A stretch of DNA of 64,000 nt from Anaerolineaceae bacterium. Its GTDB lineage: Bacteria; Chloroflexota; Anaerolineae; Promineifilales; Promineifilaceae. The stretch covers positions 1 to 64,000 of the forward strand of contig PABI01000030.1 in the NCBI GenBank assembly GCA_002699125.1. The letters are read 5' to 3'. Below the pieces are notes generated by a model, which was given only the letters and a program-made list of their open reading frames with translations, had not been told where the DNA came from and searched no databases. How positions within the stretch are numbered: position 1 is the first letter of the stretch; each line of letters begins with the position of its first letter. This document shows, one piece after another, positions 1-7,926 of this stretch. Made by a program: the position numbers and the translations under genes.

Positions 1-81
1 CTTTATGGCGGCCACCTGCTCGCTTTTGTGGCTGTGGGGCTATTGCTGCACTGGTACCAAAGACGGCCGTTTCCTCATTGA
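1..81 (+). CDS. C-terminus of a membrane protein (partial)
   Basis: Frame 1 is open from the window edge to a TGA at 79-81. It encodes 26 residues: a hydrophobic stretch (LLAFVAVGLLLHW) and a basic tail (YQRRPFPH). This looks like the last transmembrane helix and cytoplasmic end of an integral membrane protein whose body lies outside the window. The family cannot be named. The stop codon overlaps the -35 box of the next gene's promoter, so the genes are tightly packed. Confidence 0.5.
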   Translation, partial: LYGGHLLAFVAVGLLLHWYQRRPFPH

Positions 82-106
82 CATACCTCGAACCCCAATG
101 TATACT
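78..106 (+). promoter_or_regulatory. Sigma-70-type promoter for the PadR operon
   Basis: TTGACA at 78-83 and TATACT at 101-106 are separated by 17 bases, a near-consensus housekeeping promoter. Transcription would start near 113, about 45 bases before the PadR start codon. I see no clear PadR operator (ATGT-N8-ACAT type) nearby, so autoregulation is not shown. Confidence 0.7.
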
Positions 107-158
107 GCTGCCAAGCAATTTCATTGGGAATCTGACTGTTAATGAGAGAACGGCCGTT

Positions 159-473
159 ATGAACATCAAAGGAAGCTTACCTCTACTTTTGCTCCACACC
201 CTGTCGTTGGGGCCTTCACACGGCTACGGCATCGCCAAAGAAATCAAGCGCAAATCGCAAGGCGTACTGGCCTTCTCCGAAGGTACTATTTACCCCATGC
301 TGCACGATCTGGAAAATCAAGGGTTAATAGCTGCCTTTGAAGAAGAAGTGAAAGGCCGCACGCGTCGTTATTACCGCCTGACCAACGCTGGCCAAAAAGC
401 GCTGGAAAAAGAACAACAGAATTGGCAGCAATTTACATTGGGCGTCAATCGTGTTTTAGGGGAAGCTTCATGA
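159..473 (+). CDS. PadR family transcriptional regulator
   Basis: A 104-residue winged-helix DNA-binding protein. The PadR pattern is clear: LLLHTLSLGPSHGYGIAKEI, then SEGTIYPMLHDLENQGLI as the recognition helix region, then the wing GRTRRYYRLTNAG and a short C-terminal helix for dimerisation. The ATG at 159 is preferred over an upstream in-frame ATG at 78 because that one lies inside the promoter and its 27 extra residues do not fit the family. An ACGGCCGT octamer (150-157) sits directly before the start. The stop overlaps the next start as ATGA. PadR next to a HAAS-domain membrane protein is a recurrent pair, often controlling membrane or stress genes; the ligand is unknown. Confidence 0.9.
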   Translation: MNIKGSLPLLLLHTLSLGPSHGYGIAKEIKRKSQGVLAFSEGTIYPMLHDLENQGLIAAFEEEVKGRTRRYYRLTNAGQKALEKEQQNWQQFTLGVNRVLGEAS

Positions 474-1360
474 ACAAAGAACAGCCCGCAACGTTTCAGC
501 AATGGCTGTCCACAGCCACCCACAGCCTGCCCGATCATGTTATCCAAATTGTCGGGCCGGAGTTCGAAAATCATTATCTCGATGCAATTGATGATTTACT
601 GGAAGAAGGTTTGGCCCAAGAAGAGGCGCAAACCCAGGCGCTGGCCAGCTTAGGCCAGGCTAAAACCGTGAGCCGCTGTCTTAAAGATGTGCATCTGGGG
701 CGGCGACAGTACAAGGTTGCCGCCGTGGCCAGTATGCTTATTCTCCTGGTGATGCTCTTTTTCCCCGTATTTATCGACAGCTTCCTGGCCGGCAATCCAG
801 TAAGCAAACTGGTTGGCCATGTTTTAACCGGCCTGCTGCTGGCAGTGCTAACCGCTTACGTATTAAACACCATGCGCCGCTTGCTCAGCTGGCGCTTTGC
901 CCTACATCAATTGGACAGGCTGTTCAAGATTGCTATTGTCAGCTACTTACTGTGGCTGGCAGCCGACACGATCAGCATGGTCCTGTACAACGCCTCGCTT
1001 TACATCGGCTCATTACGGGCATTAAACGAAGCCGTCAATGGGTTTGACAAAGCCTTGATAGCAGCGGCCTGGATTGGCCAAATCGGTTTGGGCGCTGCCA
1101 GCCTGATGATTGCCATATCTCTGTGGCAGTCACAGGATGGCCTGTACCGTATTGGCAAACCGTTAGCCATTTGCCTGGCGGTGATGGGTGTACCAATTGG
1201 CCTGGCCGGCCTGGCAACCAATTTGAACTTAACCATTCTGGTTTCCATCTTGACGATGTTTGTTGTTATGGGCCATATTTTAATTTGGCCCGTCATTGCC
1301 ATGCTTTTTGTGCGCGCCATTTTTCGGCCACCTAATCCTCAGCCACCACAGTTTGTTTAA
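470..1360 (+). CDS. HAAS-domain-like membrane protein, PadR partner
   Basis: A 296-residue protein. It has a soluble N-terminal helical region (about 1-75, with LLEEGLAQEEAQTQALASLG) resembling the HAAS/DUF1700 domain that accompanies PadR regulators. About six hydrophobic segments follow from residue 80 to the end. It overlaps PadR by four bases (ATGA), so the two are translationally coupled. By analogy with other PadR–HAAS pairs it probably acts with the regulator at the membrane. No enzymatic motif is visible, and function beyond this context is inference. Confidence 0.7.
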   Translation: MNKEQPATFQQWLSTATHSLPDHVIQIVGPEFENHYLDAIDDLLEEGLAQEEAQTQALASLGQAKTVSRCLKDVHLGRRQYKVAAVASMLILLVMLFFPVFIDSFLAGNPVSKLVGHVLTGLLLAVLTAYVLNTMRRLLSWRFALHQLDRLFKIAIVSYLLWLAADTISMVLYNASLYIGSLRALNEAVNGFDKALIAAAWIGQIGLGAASLMIAISLWQSQDGLYRIGKPLAICLAVMGVPIGLAGLATNLNLTILVSILTMFVVMGHILIWPVIAMLFVRAIFRPPNPQPPQFV

Positions 1361-1378
1361 GGGCAGGAGCACACCATC

Positions 1379-2422
1379 ATGACAAACAAAAATAAACAAC
1401 GCGGCATCGGCCGCTGGCTGCTGCACATTGTGGCTGGCTTATTGGGCCTGCTGGTCATCCTGCTGATTGGGACCACGCTAAACGCTACCATTCGGGACGG
1501 CCGTATACAAAACGCTCCCCTACCCGACGGGTCACAGCTGGTTGATATTGGCGGCCGTAACATTCACGTTTACCGGCAAGGCACCGCGCATGAAGGACCG
1601 GCAGTCGTGTTTGTCGGCTGTTTTGGTTGCAATTCGGCCGTCTGGCAGGCGGTTCAGCCGGACATCACCCAATTTGCCCGCACCATTGCCTTTGATCCAG
1701 CCGGCTACGCCTGGAGCGATCCCGGCCCGACCCTCACGCCGCAAACGATGGCCGACGATCTTTATGCCACCCTCACCGCACTCAATGAGGATGAAATTAT
1801 TCTTGTCGGCTTCTCCGCCGGCATGTTACCCATCTACGATTTTTATACGCGGTACGGCAGCGAGTTCGAGGTTGAAGCGCTTGTCTCATTGGAAGGCTCC
1901 ATTCTGGATGAGATTGAAGGGGAATGGTACCAGCCTGAGAATCCGCTGGGCCTCTCTGAAGGCATGATGAACTTCTTGATTGCCACGGGCGTGGCCCGGC
2001 CGGCGGCCAAACAGTTCCAGGGGCCCATGCCAGACACAATAAAAAATGTTGCCTACTATGAATTAGTATCTGAATCAGCTCAAACGCGAAAGTCTCTGCG
2101 AACCTGGGCCAGCCAATATTCCCAAGCCAACCATGATGCTGTCCAGCGCCTGCTAAACAACGCCGTGATGCCCACCGATGTGACGGTGGTTGTGCTGCAA
2201 ACTGAAGATATTTTGGATGCGTCTGACGCCCTGCCAGGTTATGAAGAATTGACGCAAAACTATGCCCAGCTCAGTGTGGATTGGTACCAAACCTGGGTTG
2301 AAGCCGCTGCGCCAGGTTCCCGGCTTGTCATTGTGCCAGACAGCACCCATTTCATCATGTTTGATCAGCCCCAAATTGTTATAGATGCCGTGCATGAGGT
2401 GATCCTATCAAAGGTTAGGTAG
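1379..2422 (+). CDS. Membrane-anchored alpha/beta hydrolase
   Basis: A 347-residue protein with one N-terminal transmembrane helix (about 13-33) and an alpha/beta-hydrolase fold outside. The nucleophile elbow is GFSAG (Ser about 146). A catalytic His is likely in DSTHFIMFDQP (His about 324), and the strand FDPAGYAWSD precedes the elbow as in the family. The oxyanion-region motif is VGCFGCNSAVW, unusual in carrying two cysteines. It starts 18 bases after the HAAS-like gene and is probably in the same operon. The substrate is not deducible; an esterase or lipase-like role is the safest reading. Confidence 0.82.
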   Translation: MTNKNKQRGIGRWLLHIVAGLLGLLVILLIGTTLNATIRDGRIQNAPLPDGSQLVDIGGRNIHVYRQGTAHEGPAVVFVGCFGCNSAVWQAVQPDITQFARTIAFDPAGYAWSDPGPTLTPQTMADDLYATLTALNEDEIILVGFSAGMLPIYDFYTRYGSEFEVEALVSLEGSILDEIEGEWYQPENPLGLSEGMMNFLIATGVARPAAKQFQGPMPDTIKNVAYYELVSESAQTRKSLRTWASQYSQANHDAVQRLLNNAVMPTDVTVVVLQTEDILDASDALPGYEELTQNYAQLSVDWYQTWVEAAAPGSRLVIVPDSTHFIMFDQPQIVIDAVHEVILSKVR

Positions 2423-2503
2423 TTTATCCTGCCAACGTGAGATGCAACGGCCGTTCACTCCCCCTTATCCTGTTGATTGACATCAAACAAACGGGAGTGA
2501 ACT

Positions 2504-2740
2504 ATGACAACCTCTATTCAAACAATACCCCAAACCCAAACGCTTGGCGCGTTGCTCTCTGAGTACGGCACAAACCAGATTCGCAGTAAAGGTAATTTAT
2601 GGAGCGGCATCACCTTTATCATTTTGGGCGTCATTGCCGTAGTTGTGGGCCTTGTGGCCGCCGTCACGGAAATAGGCAGTTCTGTCGTGGCGTTCTGTGG
2701 CAGCGTCGGCCTGTTGAACATTGCCGGGGTGGGCGCATGA
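2504..2740 (+). CDS. Small membrane protein of unknown function
   Basis: A 78-residue protein with a polar N-terminus and two hydrophobic stretches (ITFIILGVIAVVVGLVAAV and SSVVAFCGSVGLLNIAGVG). GGGAG lies just before the start as a ribosome binding site, but it forms part of GGGAGTGAAC (2493-2502), which pairs perfectly with GTTCACTCCC (2453-2462). The hairpin could hide the start site. The gene ends in ATGA, overlapping the next small ORF. No family recognised; it could be a remnant of a longer protein. Confidence 0.5.
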   Translation: MTTSIQTIPQTQTLGALLSEYGTNQIRSKGNLWSGITFIILGVIAVVVGLVAAVTEIGSSVVAFCGSVGLLNIAGVGA

Positions 2741-2910
2741 AACCAAAAAAATTTGTGTCGCCACTGCTTCTGCTGCTGGCCTTTATCGGGCTGCTGGTCT
2801 TCATTTCGACTTCATTTGAAATGAGTACAACCGCTGCCGGGAACCTGGCGCAGCGGGTTGATTTTGACCAGGCATTGCAGCATACTTGCGAAAGGATTTT
2901 GGCACTTTAG
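2737..2910 (+). CDS. Small single-span membrane protein
   Basis: A 57-residue ORF whose ATG overlaps the TGA of the preceding gene, which suggests translational coupling. The sequence has a basic start (MKPKKF), one hydrophobic helix (about residues 9-26) and a short polar tail (LAQRVDFDQALQHTCERILAL). No homologue recognised. The coupling and signal-anchor shape make it more likely real than chance, but it is short. Confidence 0.4.
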   Translation: MKPKKFVSPLLLLLAFIGLLVFISTSFEMSTTAAGNLAQRVDFDQALQHTCERILAL

Positions 2911-2937
2911 AAATGACGATGAAGCGTGAGGCTGCTT

Positions 2938-4008
2938 ATGACGAATTTTTGGCAAAAACATTGGTTTGGGCTGGCTGTTTTGTTGGGATTTTTGGTTGTG
3001 GGATTGGGAACGGCCGTATTCAACCGTTACGCTACTGCCCAAAACTCCACAAGCCCTGCCGGCAGCAGCGATGAGCTTTTCCTGCCCCTGGTGATTAAAC
3101 CGGGCACGCCTCCACCCCAAATTGCCGGCTGCGACATCTTCCCCGGCGACAACATTTGGAACACCCCCATCGACACGCTGCCCGTTCATCCCAACTCAGC
3201 CAACTACATCAACACCATTGGAGCCAACAGTGGCCTACACGCCGATTTTGGCTCCGGCGTCTGGCCGCCCGGCTCCAACAGCCCCATCGGCATTCCCTAC
3301 GTCGACGTGCCCGGCAGCCAGCCGGACGTGACAATCACCTTCGTTTCCTGGCCGGGCGAAAGCGATCCTGGCCCCTATCCCATCCCACCCGACGCCCCCA
3401 TTGAAGGCGGACCGGATGCGTCGGGGGACCGGCACGTGCTCGTTTTGGATCGGGACAACTGCATTTTGTACGAAATGTTTGACGCCTTCCCCCAGGAAAA
3501 CGGCAGTTGGGAAGCGGCCAACGGTGCCGTGTACGATCTGAGTTCCCATGATTTACGCCCGGACGGTTGGACCTCGGCCGATGCGGCCGGACTGCCCATC
3601 TTGCCCGGCCTGGTGCGTTACGACGAGGTGGCCTCTGGCGAAATTCGGCACGCGATTCGCTTTACGGCACCAGAAACGCAGGCGGACCACCTCTGGCCCG
3701 CCCGCCACGATGCTTCCAGCCTGACGGGCAGCAACTACCCACCGATGGGGCTGCGCCTTCGCCTCAAGGCCAGTTATGACATTTCGGGCTTTCCGCCAGA
3801 GATTCAGGTAATTCTGCAGGCGTTTAAAACGTACGGCATCATTCTGGCGGACAACGGCTCCCCCTGGTACATCTCCGGCGTGCCCGATGAGCGGTGGAAC
3901 AACGACAATCTGCACGAATGGGACATCATCACCGGCTCAAACTTCGAGGTCGTCGATACCTCCTCCCTGATAATCGACCCTAATTCCGGCCAGGCAAAAC
4001 AACCTTAG
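2938..4008 (+). CDS. Secreted protein of unknown function
   Basis: A 356-residue protein. An N-terminal signal or anchor (about residues 7-28) is followed by a mature domain without membrane segments. The mature part contains FPGDNIWNTPIDTLPVHPNS near its start, DRHVLVLDRDNCILYEMFDAF in the middle, and RLKASYDISGFPPEIQVILQ and DNGSPWYISG near the end. I recognise this pattern from secreted actinobacterial and chloroflexal proteins of unknown function but cannot name a domain. An ATG at 2938 is preferred over the GTG at 2926. Export is likely; substrate or role is not deducible. Confidence 0.7.
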   Translation: MTNFWQKHWFGLAVLLGFLVVGLGTAVFNRYATAQNSTSPAGSSDELFLPLVIKPGTPPPQIAGCDIFPGDNIWNTPIDTLPVHPNSANYINTIGANSGLHADFGSGVWPPGSNSPIGIPYVDVPGSQPDVTITFVSWPGESDPGPYPIPPDAPIEGGPDASGDRHVLVLDRDNCILYEMFDAFPQENGSWEAANGAVYDLSSHDLRPDGWTSADAAGLPILPGLVRYDEVASGEIRHAIRFTAPETQADHLWPARHDASSLTGSNYPPMGLRLRLKASYDISGFPPEIQVILQAFKTYGIILADNGSPWYISGVPDERWNNDNLHEWDIITGSNFEVVDTSSLIIDPNSGQAKQP

Positions 4009-4045
4009 CCAGTCCTCTTATCCCAAAATGACCGAGTACCTGTTT

Positions 4046-4119
4046 TGTCATTCCGAGTGTAACGAGGAATCTTTCGCTGTTGCTGATTGTAAGATTCCTC
4101 ACTGCGTTCGGAAAGACAA
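4046..4119. repeat. Intergenic repeat, family A (TCATTCCGAG type)
   Basis: Begins TGTCATTCCGAG and ends in an imperfect inverted copy (GGAAAGACA), with the internal GAGGAATC / GATTCCTC arms also pairing. Related copies occur near 22373, 37370, 45873 and 52590. It leaves an open frame that falsely extends the next gene upstream to 4080. Confidence 0.7.
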
Positions 4120-4196
4120 GTGAGAGTTCCTTGTTTTTCCCGGTTAGTTTATCAAAGGTTGCGATTTTTTGCTGCCGTCGCGTACAATGCCTGCCA

Positions 4197-7100
4197 ATGA
4201 CCGCTGAAACCATCAACCAACGAAAACTACGTCAGGCCATCGTTGATGCATTTGACGAGAGCGAGTTAAAAACCCTCTGCTTTGATCTTAATGTCGATTA
4301 CGACACGCTGCCGCTGGGCAATAAAGTAGACAAGGCACGCGGGCTGATTGCCCTCTGTCTGCGGGACCAACGGGTGGACGAGCTAATTTCGCTATGCGAA
4401 TCGAACAGACCTCGGATTGCCTGGCGCGAGATGATGACAACGGCCGTTGCCGACACCGATCCCCCCTTCATGGGCCTCAAATATTTTGATGCCGACCACG
4501 CCGACCTTTTCTTTGGCCGTGAAACACTTACCACCGAACTAACTGCTCATCTGCAAAACAACAACTTTCTGGCCGTGGTAGGTGCTTCCGGCAGTGGCAA
4601 ATCATCGCTGGTGCGGGCGGGACTGGTGCCGTCGCTGCACGCCGCACAGCCTAACTTGAAAATCCACACTTTTACACCCACCGATCAGCCGCTGGAAGCG
4701 CTGGCGACGACGCTGACGCGCCACACCGAATCCATTGGGGTAACGGCCAAATTTATCGATGCGCTGGCCAGCGATCCGCGCAGTTTGCACCTGGCGGCGC
4801 GGCGGCTGGTGCAGGACGATGAGCAGCTCCTGCTGGTCATCGACCAGTTTGAAGAGCTGTTTACGCTGTGCCGCAGCGAGGCAAAACGACAGGCGTTTGT
4901 GGCTAATTTGGTAACGGCCGTTTCCCCCGAAAACGATCAATCCGCCCACCACCCCACCCGCGCCGTCATCGCCCTGCGCGCCGACTTCTACCACCACTGC
5001 GCCCAATACGACGCCCTGCGCGCCCTGCTGGAAACGCAGCAGCGCTACATTGGCGCAATGAGTCCCACAGAGCTGCGCCGGGCCATCGAGCTGCCTGCCC
5101 AGCAAAACGGTCTTACTTTTGAGGACGGCCTGGTCGATTTGCTGCTGCGCGACGTGGGGGCCGGCGGCGACCAGCCACCGGAACCGGGCGCACTGCCCTT
5201 GCTCTCCCACGCTCTGCTGGAAACGTGGCGGCGGCGCGAAGGCCGCACGCTTACCTTCGGCGGCTACACGGATGCCGGTGGCGTTCAAGGCGCCATTGCC
5301 AAAACGGCCGAATCCGTCTTCAGCCAAAAGCTAACGCCCAACCAGCAAGCCATCGCCCGCAGCATCTTTCTGCGCCTCACGGAGTTGGGCGAAGGTACCC
5401 AAGACACGCGCCGCCGCGCTCTCATCAGTGAACTGCTGCCCGCCAGCGCCGCCGCCGACGAAGCCCAAACTGTCCTCAATTTGTTGTCGGCAGCCCGTTT
5501 GGTGACGACTGACGAAGAAACGGCCGAAGTAGCCCATGAGGCGCTCATCCGTGAATGGCCTACGCTGCGCCGCTGGCTGGATGAAAACCGGGACGACTTG
5601 CGCCTGCACCGCCACCTCACCGAATCGGCCCAGGAATGGCAGCAGCTTAACCACGATCCGGGCGAGCTGTATCGCGGCGCACGGCTGGAGCAGGCGCAGG
5701 AATGGGCCGCCCAGCATGAAGATGAACTTAACGATTTAGAACGGGAATTTTTAGCCGCCAGCTTGGCTGCCCAGGAACAAGCGATTGCCGCAGCGCAGGC
5801 GCAGCAGCAGCGGGAATTGGCGCAGGCCCAGGAATTGGCCATGGCCCTAACCCAGGCAGCCCGCCGTGCCCGAAATTTTAATATTGCCCTTGTGGTCATT
5901 TTGCTGCTGGTCATTGGCGTTGCCTGGGCCGTATCCAATGCCCAAAACTCGCAGCAAAAAGCTGAGTTGGCTGCGGCTGAATCCACTGTGGCCGCAGTTG
6001 ATGCTCGGGAAACGGCCGTAGCCGCCGATCAACTGGCCATCGTGAGCACCACCGATGCCCTGGCGGCGGCCACCGCCAATGCGCAGGCAGTCGAGGAAAT
6101 TGCCCTTAACCAAACCAGAGCCGCCGACAGCGATGCGGCAGCCACCGCCGTGGCACTTGACCTCGACAACGATGCCGATGGCCTGTCTCTGGCCCAAGAA
6201 AGGGAGGCCGAAACCGATCCCGAACTAGCCGACAGTGATGGCGATCAGCTGCTTGATGGGATTGAACTCGTTTTGGGCACCAATCCACTTGCAGCCGACA
6301 GCGACGGTGACGGCCGTTTGGATAATGTGGATCAGGAACCGTTACGGCCGTTTATTCAGGCCGCTAATCTTGATGAATTACAGCCTGTTTCCATTCTGGC
6401 TGGAGAAAATAGCGAACCGTTTGAGCCAGCCGCCCTAGCCATTTCAGCCAATAACAATTTCGTAGCGGCAGGACGTTTTGATGGCGAAGAATCATCATTG
6501 CCGGCTACGCTTTATCTGTGGCATACGCTTAGTGAGGAATTAGTTCAATCGCCCCAACAAACCGATTCCTTTAATCCAGTGCTGGCTGTCGGCTTTAACC
6601 GAAATTTTGAACAAGTTATGCTGGTTACCAACGGCGGGGTGGCCCGATGGCAACTCGATGAAACTGAGCAGACCCTGGCATTCTTGCAAAACCCATCCAC
6701 AGCTAGCAACAGTCGTCGCTGTAGTGCCGCCATAAGTCCAGACGGCTCATCCACTTTATTCGGCGAACGTGCTCGCTGGTGGTACTACTTCATCGAGGAA
6801 GCAAGTCTCACCCAAATTGCAGATGATTCGCAGAATTACAATACCAATGCCTGCTACACCGACGCTGTTTTCTCTGCTAATGGCACCTATTTTGGCATGA
6901 TTGAAGATGAAGGGGAGGACGAATCTGTTTTTGTGGGCCATACTCTTTTCCGCAGATTTGCACGGCCGTTTAACAAAAGCGTCTCCGGCACAATCGACAT
7001 GGCCCTGTCAACAGATGGCAATATTTTGGCTTTAGGGTTTGAAAACGGCCGTGTTGAACTATACGATTACAGTGAAAGACGGGGAGGTCCGCCTCTACTT

Positions 7101-7352
7101 TACGGCCTGGACGCTTTTCCCAGCAATGCCCACGCCGTTTTCTCTCCCGACGACACCATCCTAGCCACCAGCAGCCCGGAAAATGGAATTGTGCGGCTAT
7201 GGCGTGTGACAGGTGGGGAACCGCTGCTGGAACTGGATGCCGAGGCCGAAGGCGTCACCTCGCTCATTTTCTCCCAAGATGGCCATTTTTTGCTCTTTAG
7301 CACCACTGCTGGCGAAGTACATGTGTATGGGATGCCAGAAGTCGAGCGCTGA
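4197..7352 (+). CDS. EAD1-like/nSTAND NTPase with TM, Ca-type repeats and beta-propeller
   Basis: A 1051-residue multidomain protein. Residues 1-70 (LRQAIVDAFDESELKTLCFD, YDTLPLGNKVDKARGLI) match the effector-associated domain EAD1. A STAND-type NTPase follows, with FFGRE, Walker A GASGSGKSS (about 129-137), Walker B LLLVIDQFEELF (about 211-222) and the winged-helix end VAHEALIREWPTLRRWL. Next come a basic coiled coil, one transmembrane helix (about 561-582), an Ala-rich coil, Asp-rich repeats of the thrombospondin-3/EF-hand kind (DLDNDADG, DSDGD, DSDGDG, about 656-716) and a WD40-like propeller (about 728-1047). The start at 4197 is chosen because upstream frame lies in a repeat. EAD-STAND proteins belong to predicted biological-conflict and signalling systems. 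Here the sensor appears to face outside and the ATPase inside. No effector gene is adjacent. Confidence 0.87.
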   Translation: MTAETINQRKLRQAIVDAFDESELKTLCFDLNVDYDTLPLGNKVDKARGLIALCLRDQRVDELISLCESNRPRIAWREMMTTAVADTDPPFMGLKYFDADHADLFFGRETLTTELTAHLQNNNFLAVVGASGSGKSSLVRAGLVPSLHAAQPNLKIHTFTPTDQPLEALATTLTRHTESIGVTAKFIDALASDPRSLHLAARRLVQDDEQLLLVIDQFEELFTLCRSEAKRQAFVANLVTAVSPENDQSAHHPTRAVIALRADFYHHCAQYDALRALLETQQRYIGAMSPTELRRAIELPAQQNGLTFEDGLVDLLLRDVGAGGDQPPEPGALPLLSHALLETWRRREGRTLTFGGYTDAGGVQGAIAKTAESVFSQKLTPNQQAIARSIFLRLTELGEGTQDTRRRALISELLPASAAADEAQTVLNLLSAARLVTTDEETAEVAHEALIREWPTLRRWLDENRDDLRLHRHLTESAQEWQQLNHDPGELYRGARLEQAQEWAAQHEDELNDLEREFLAASLAAQEQAIAAAQAQQQRELAQAQELAMALTQAARRARNFNIALVVILLLVIGVAWAVSNAQNSQQKAELAAAESTVAAVDARETAVAADQLAIVSTTDALAAATANAQAVEEIALNQTRAADSDAAATAVALDLDNDADGLSLAQEREAETDPELADSDGDQLLDGIELVLGTNPLAADSDGDGRLDNVDQEPLRPFIQAANLDELQPVSILAGENSEPFEPAALAISANNNFVAAGRFDGEESSLPATLYLWHTLSEELVQSPQQTDSFNPVLAVGFNRNFEQVMLVTNGGVARWQLDETEQTLAFLQNPSTASNSRRCSAAISPDGSSTLFGERARWWYYFIEEASLTQIADDSQNYNTNACYTDAVFSANGTYFGMIEDEGEDESVFVGHTLFRRFARPFNKSVSGTIDMALSTDGNILALGFENGRVELYDYSERRGGPPLLYGLDAFPSNAHAVFSPDDTILATSSPENGIVRLWRVTGGEPLLELDAEAEGVTSLIFSQDGHFLLFSTTAGEVHVYGMPEVER

Positions 7353-7355
7353 ATC

Positions 7356-7416
7356 AGGACTGGCAGTCCTCCGTGAAGGTTAAACTTGTTTGAGGATAAG
7401 AAGGACTGCCAGTCCT
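7356..7416. repeat. Intergenic repeat, family F (two AGGACTGSCAGTCCT palindromes)
   Basis: AGGACTGGCAGTCCT (7356-7370) and AGGACTGCCAGTCCT (7402-7416) are each palindromic and are also inverted copies of one another, 46 bases apart. The same pair with the same spacing recurs at 25702-25762. It lies after the STAND gene and could form a terminator-like cruciform. Confidence 0.75.
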
Positions 7417-7441
7417 GGCCGAATTTGTTACAATTAAACTT

Positions 7442-7870
7442 ATGAGTGACTTACCACAAAGATTAGCGGAAATTGTTGAGGATTTCAGCCTGTGCGTGGG
7501 CCGGGAAAAGCTAGAATACCTGCTAGAGTTTGCCAACAAGCTGCCGCCGGTACCGGAACGGATCGATACCAGCGAGACAAACGCGGACGAGGTACACGAG
7601 TGCATGTCACCTGTTTTCATCTACCCGGAATGGCAAGATGGCAAAATCTTTTACCACTTTGACATCCCCGAAGAAGCGCCCACCGTGCGCGGTTACGCCT
7701 CTGTACTGCAAGAAGGCATTGGCTGGACGACGCCCGAAGAGATCCAAAAAATTCCCTTAGAATTTTACCTGGGGATGGGTTTGCAGCAGGTGCTTACCGG
7801 CCAACGATTGCATGGGATAACGGCCGTACTGGCCCACATGAAGCAGCTAGCCGCGAACGGTAACTCGTAA
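7442..7870 (+). CDS. SufE-like Fe-S assembly protein
   Basis: A 142-residue protein covering the whole SufE/CsdE fold. Signs are LPQRLAEIVEDF at the start, KLEYLLEFANKLPP, the cysteine region VHECMSPVF (Cys about 54, matching the persulfide-accepting Cys of SufE) and PLEFYLGMGLQQVLTGQRLHG. SufE takes sulfur from a SufS-type cysteine desulfurase and passes it to the SufBCD scaffold in the cytoplasm. No SufS or SufBCD gene is in the window, so the partner is elsewhere. An ACGGCCGT octamer lies in the 3' part of the gene. Confidence 0.85.
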   Translation: MSDLPQRLAEIVEDFSLCVGREKLEYLLEFANKLPPVPERIDTSETNADEVHECMSPVFIYPEWQDGKIFYHFDIPEEAPTVRGYASVLQEGIGWTTPEEIQKIPLEFYLGMGLQQVLTGQRLHGITAVLAHMKQLAANGNS

Positions 7871-7926
7871 ACGGTAATCGGTAAAAGCATCCTTACCGAT
7901 TACCGACCACAGATAACCGTTTACCG
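7862..7926. repeat. Intergenic repeat, family E (GGTAATCGGTAA type)
   Basis: Arms with GGTAATCGGTAA and TTACCGATTACCG flank a short loop and could form a long hairpin between the convergent sufE and LiaF-like genes. Relatives lie at 42413-42496 and 56872-56938. Confidence 0.65.

Noticed and set aside
4602-5327. Minus-strand frame of 241 residues inside the STAND gene
   Set aside because: Antisense to the intact STAND NTPase domain; no independent signals.
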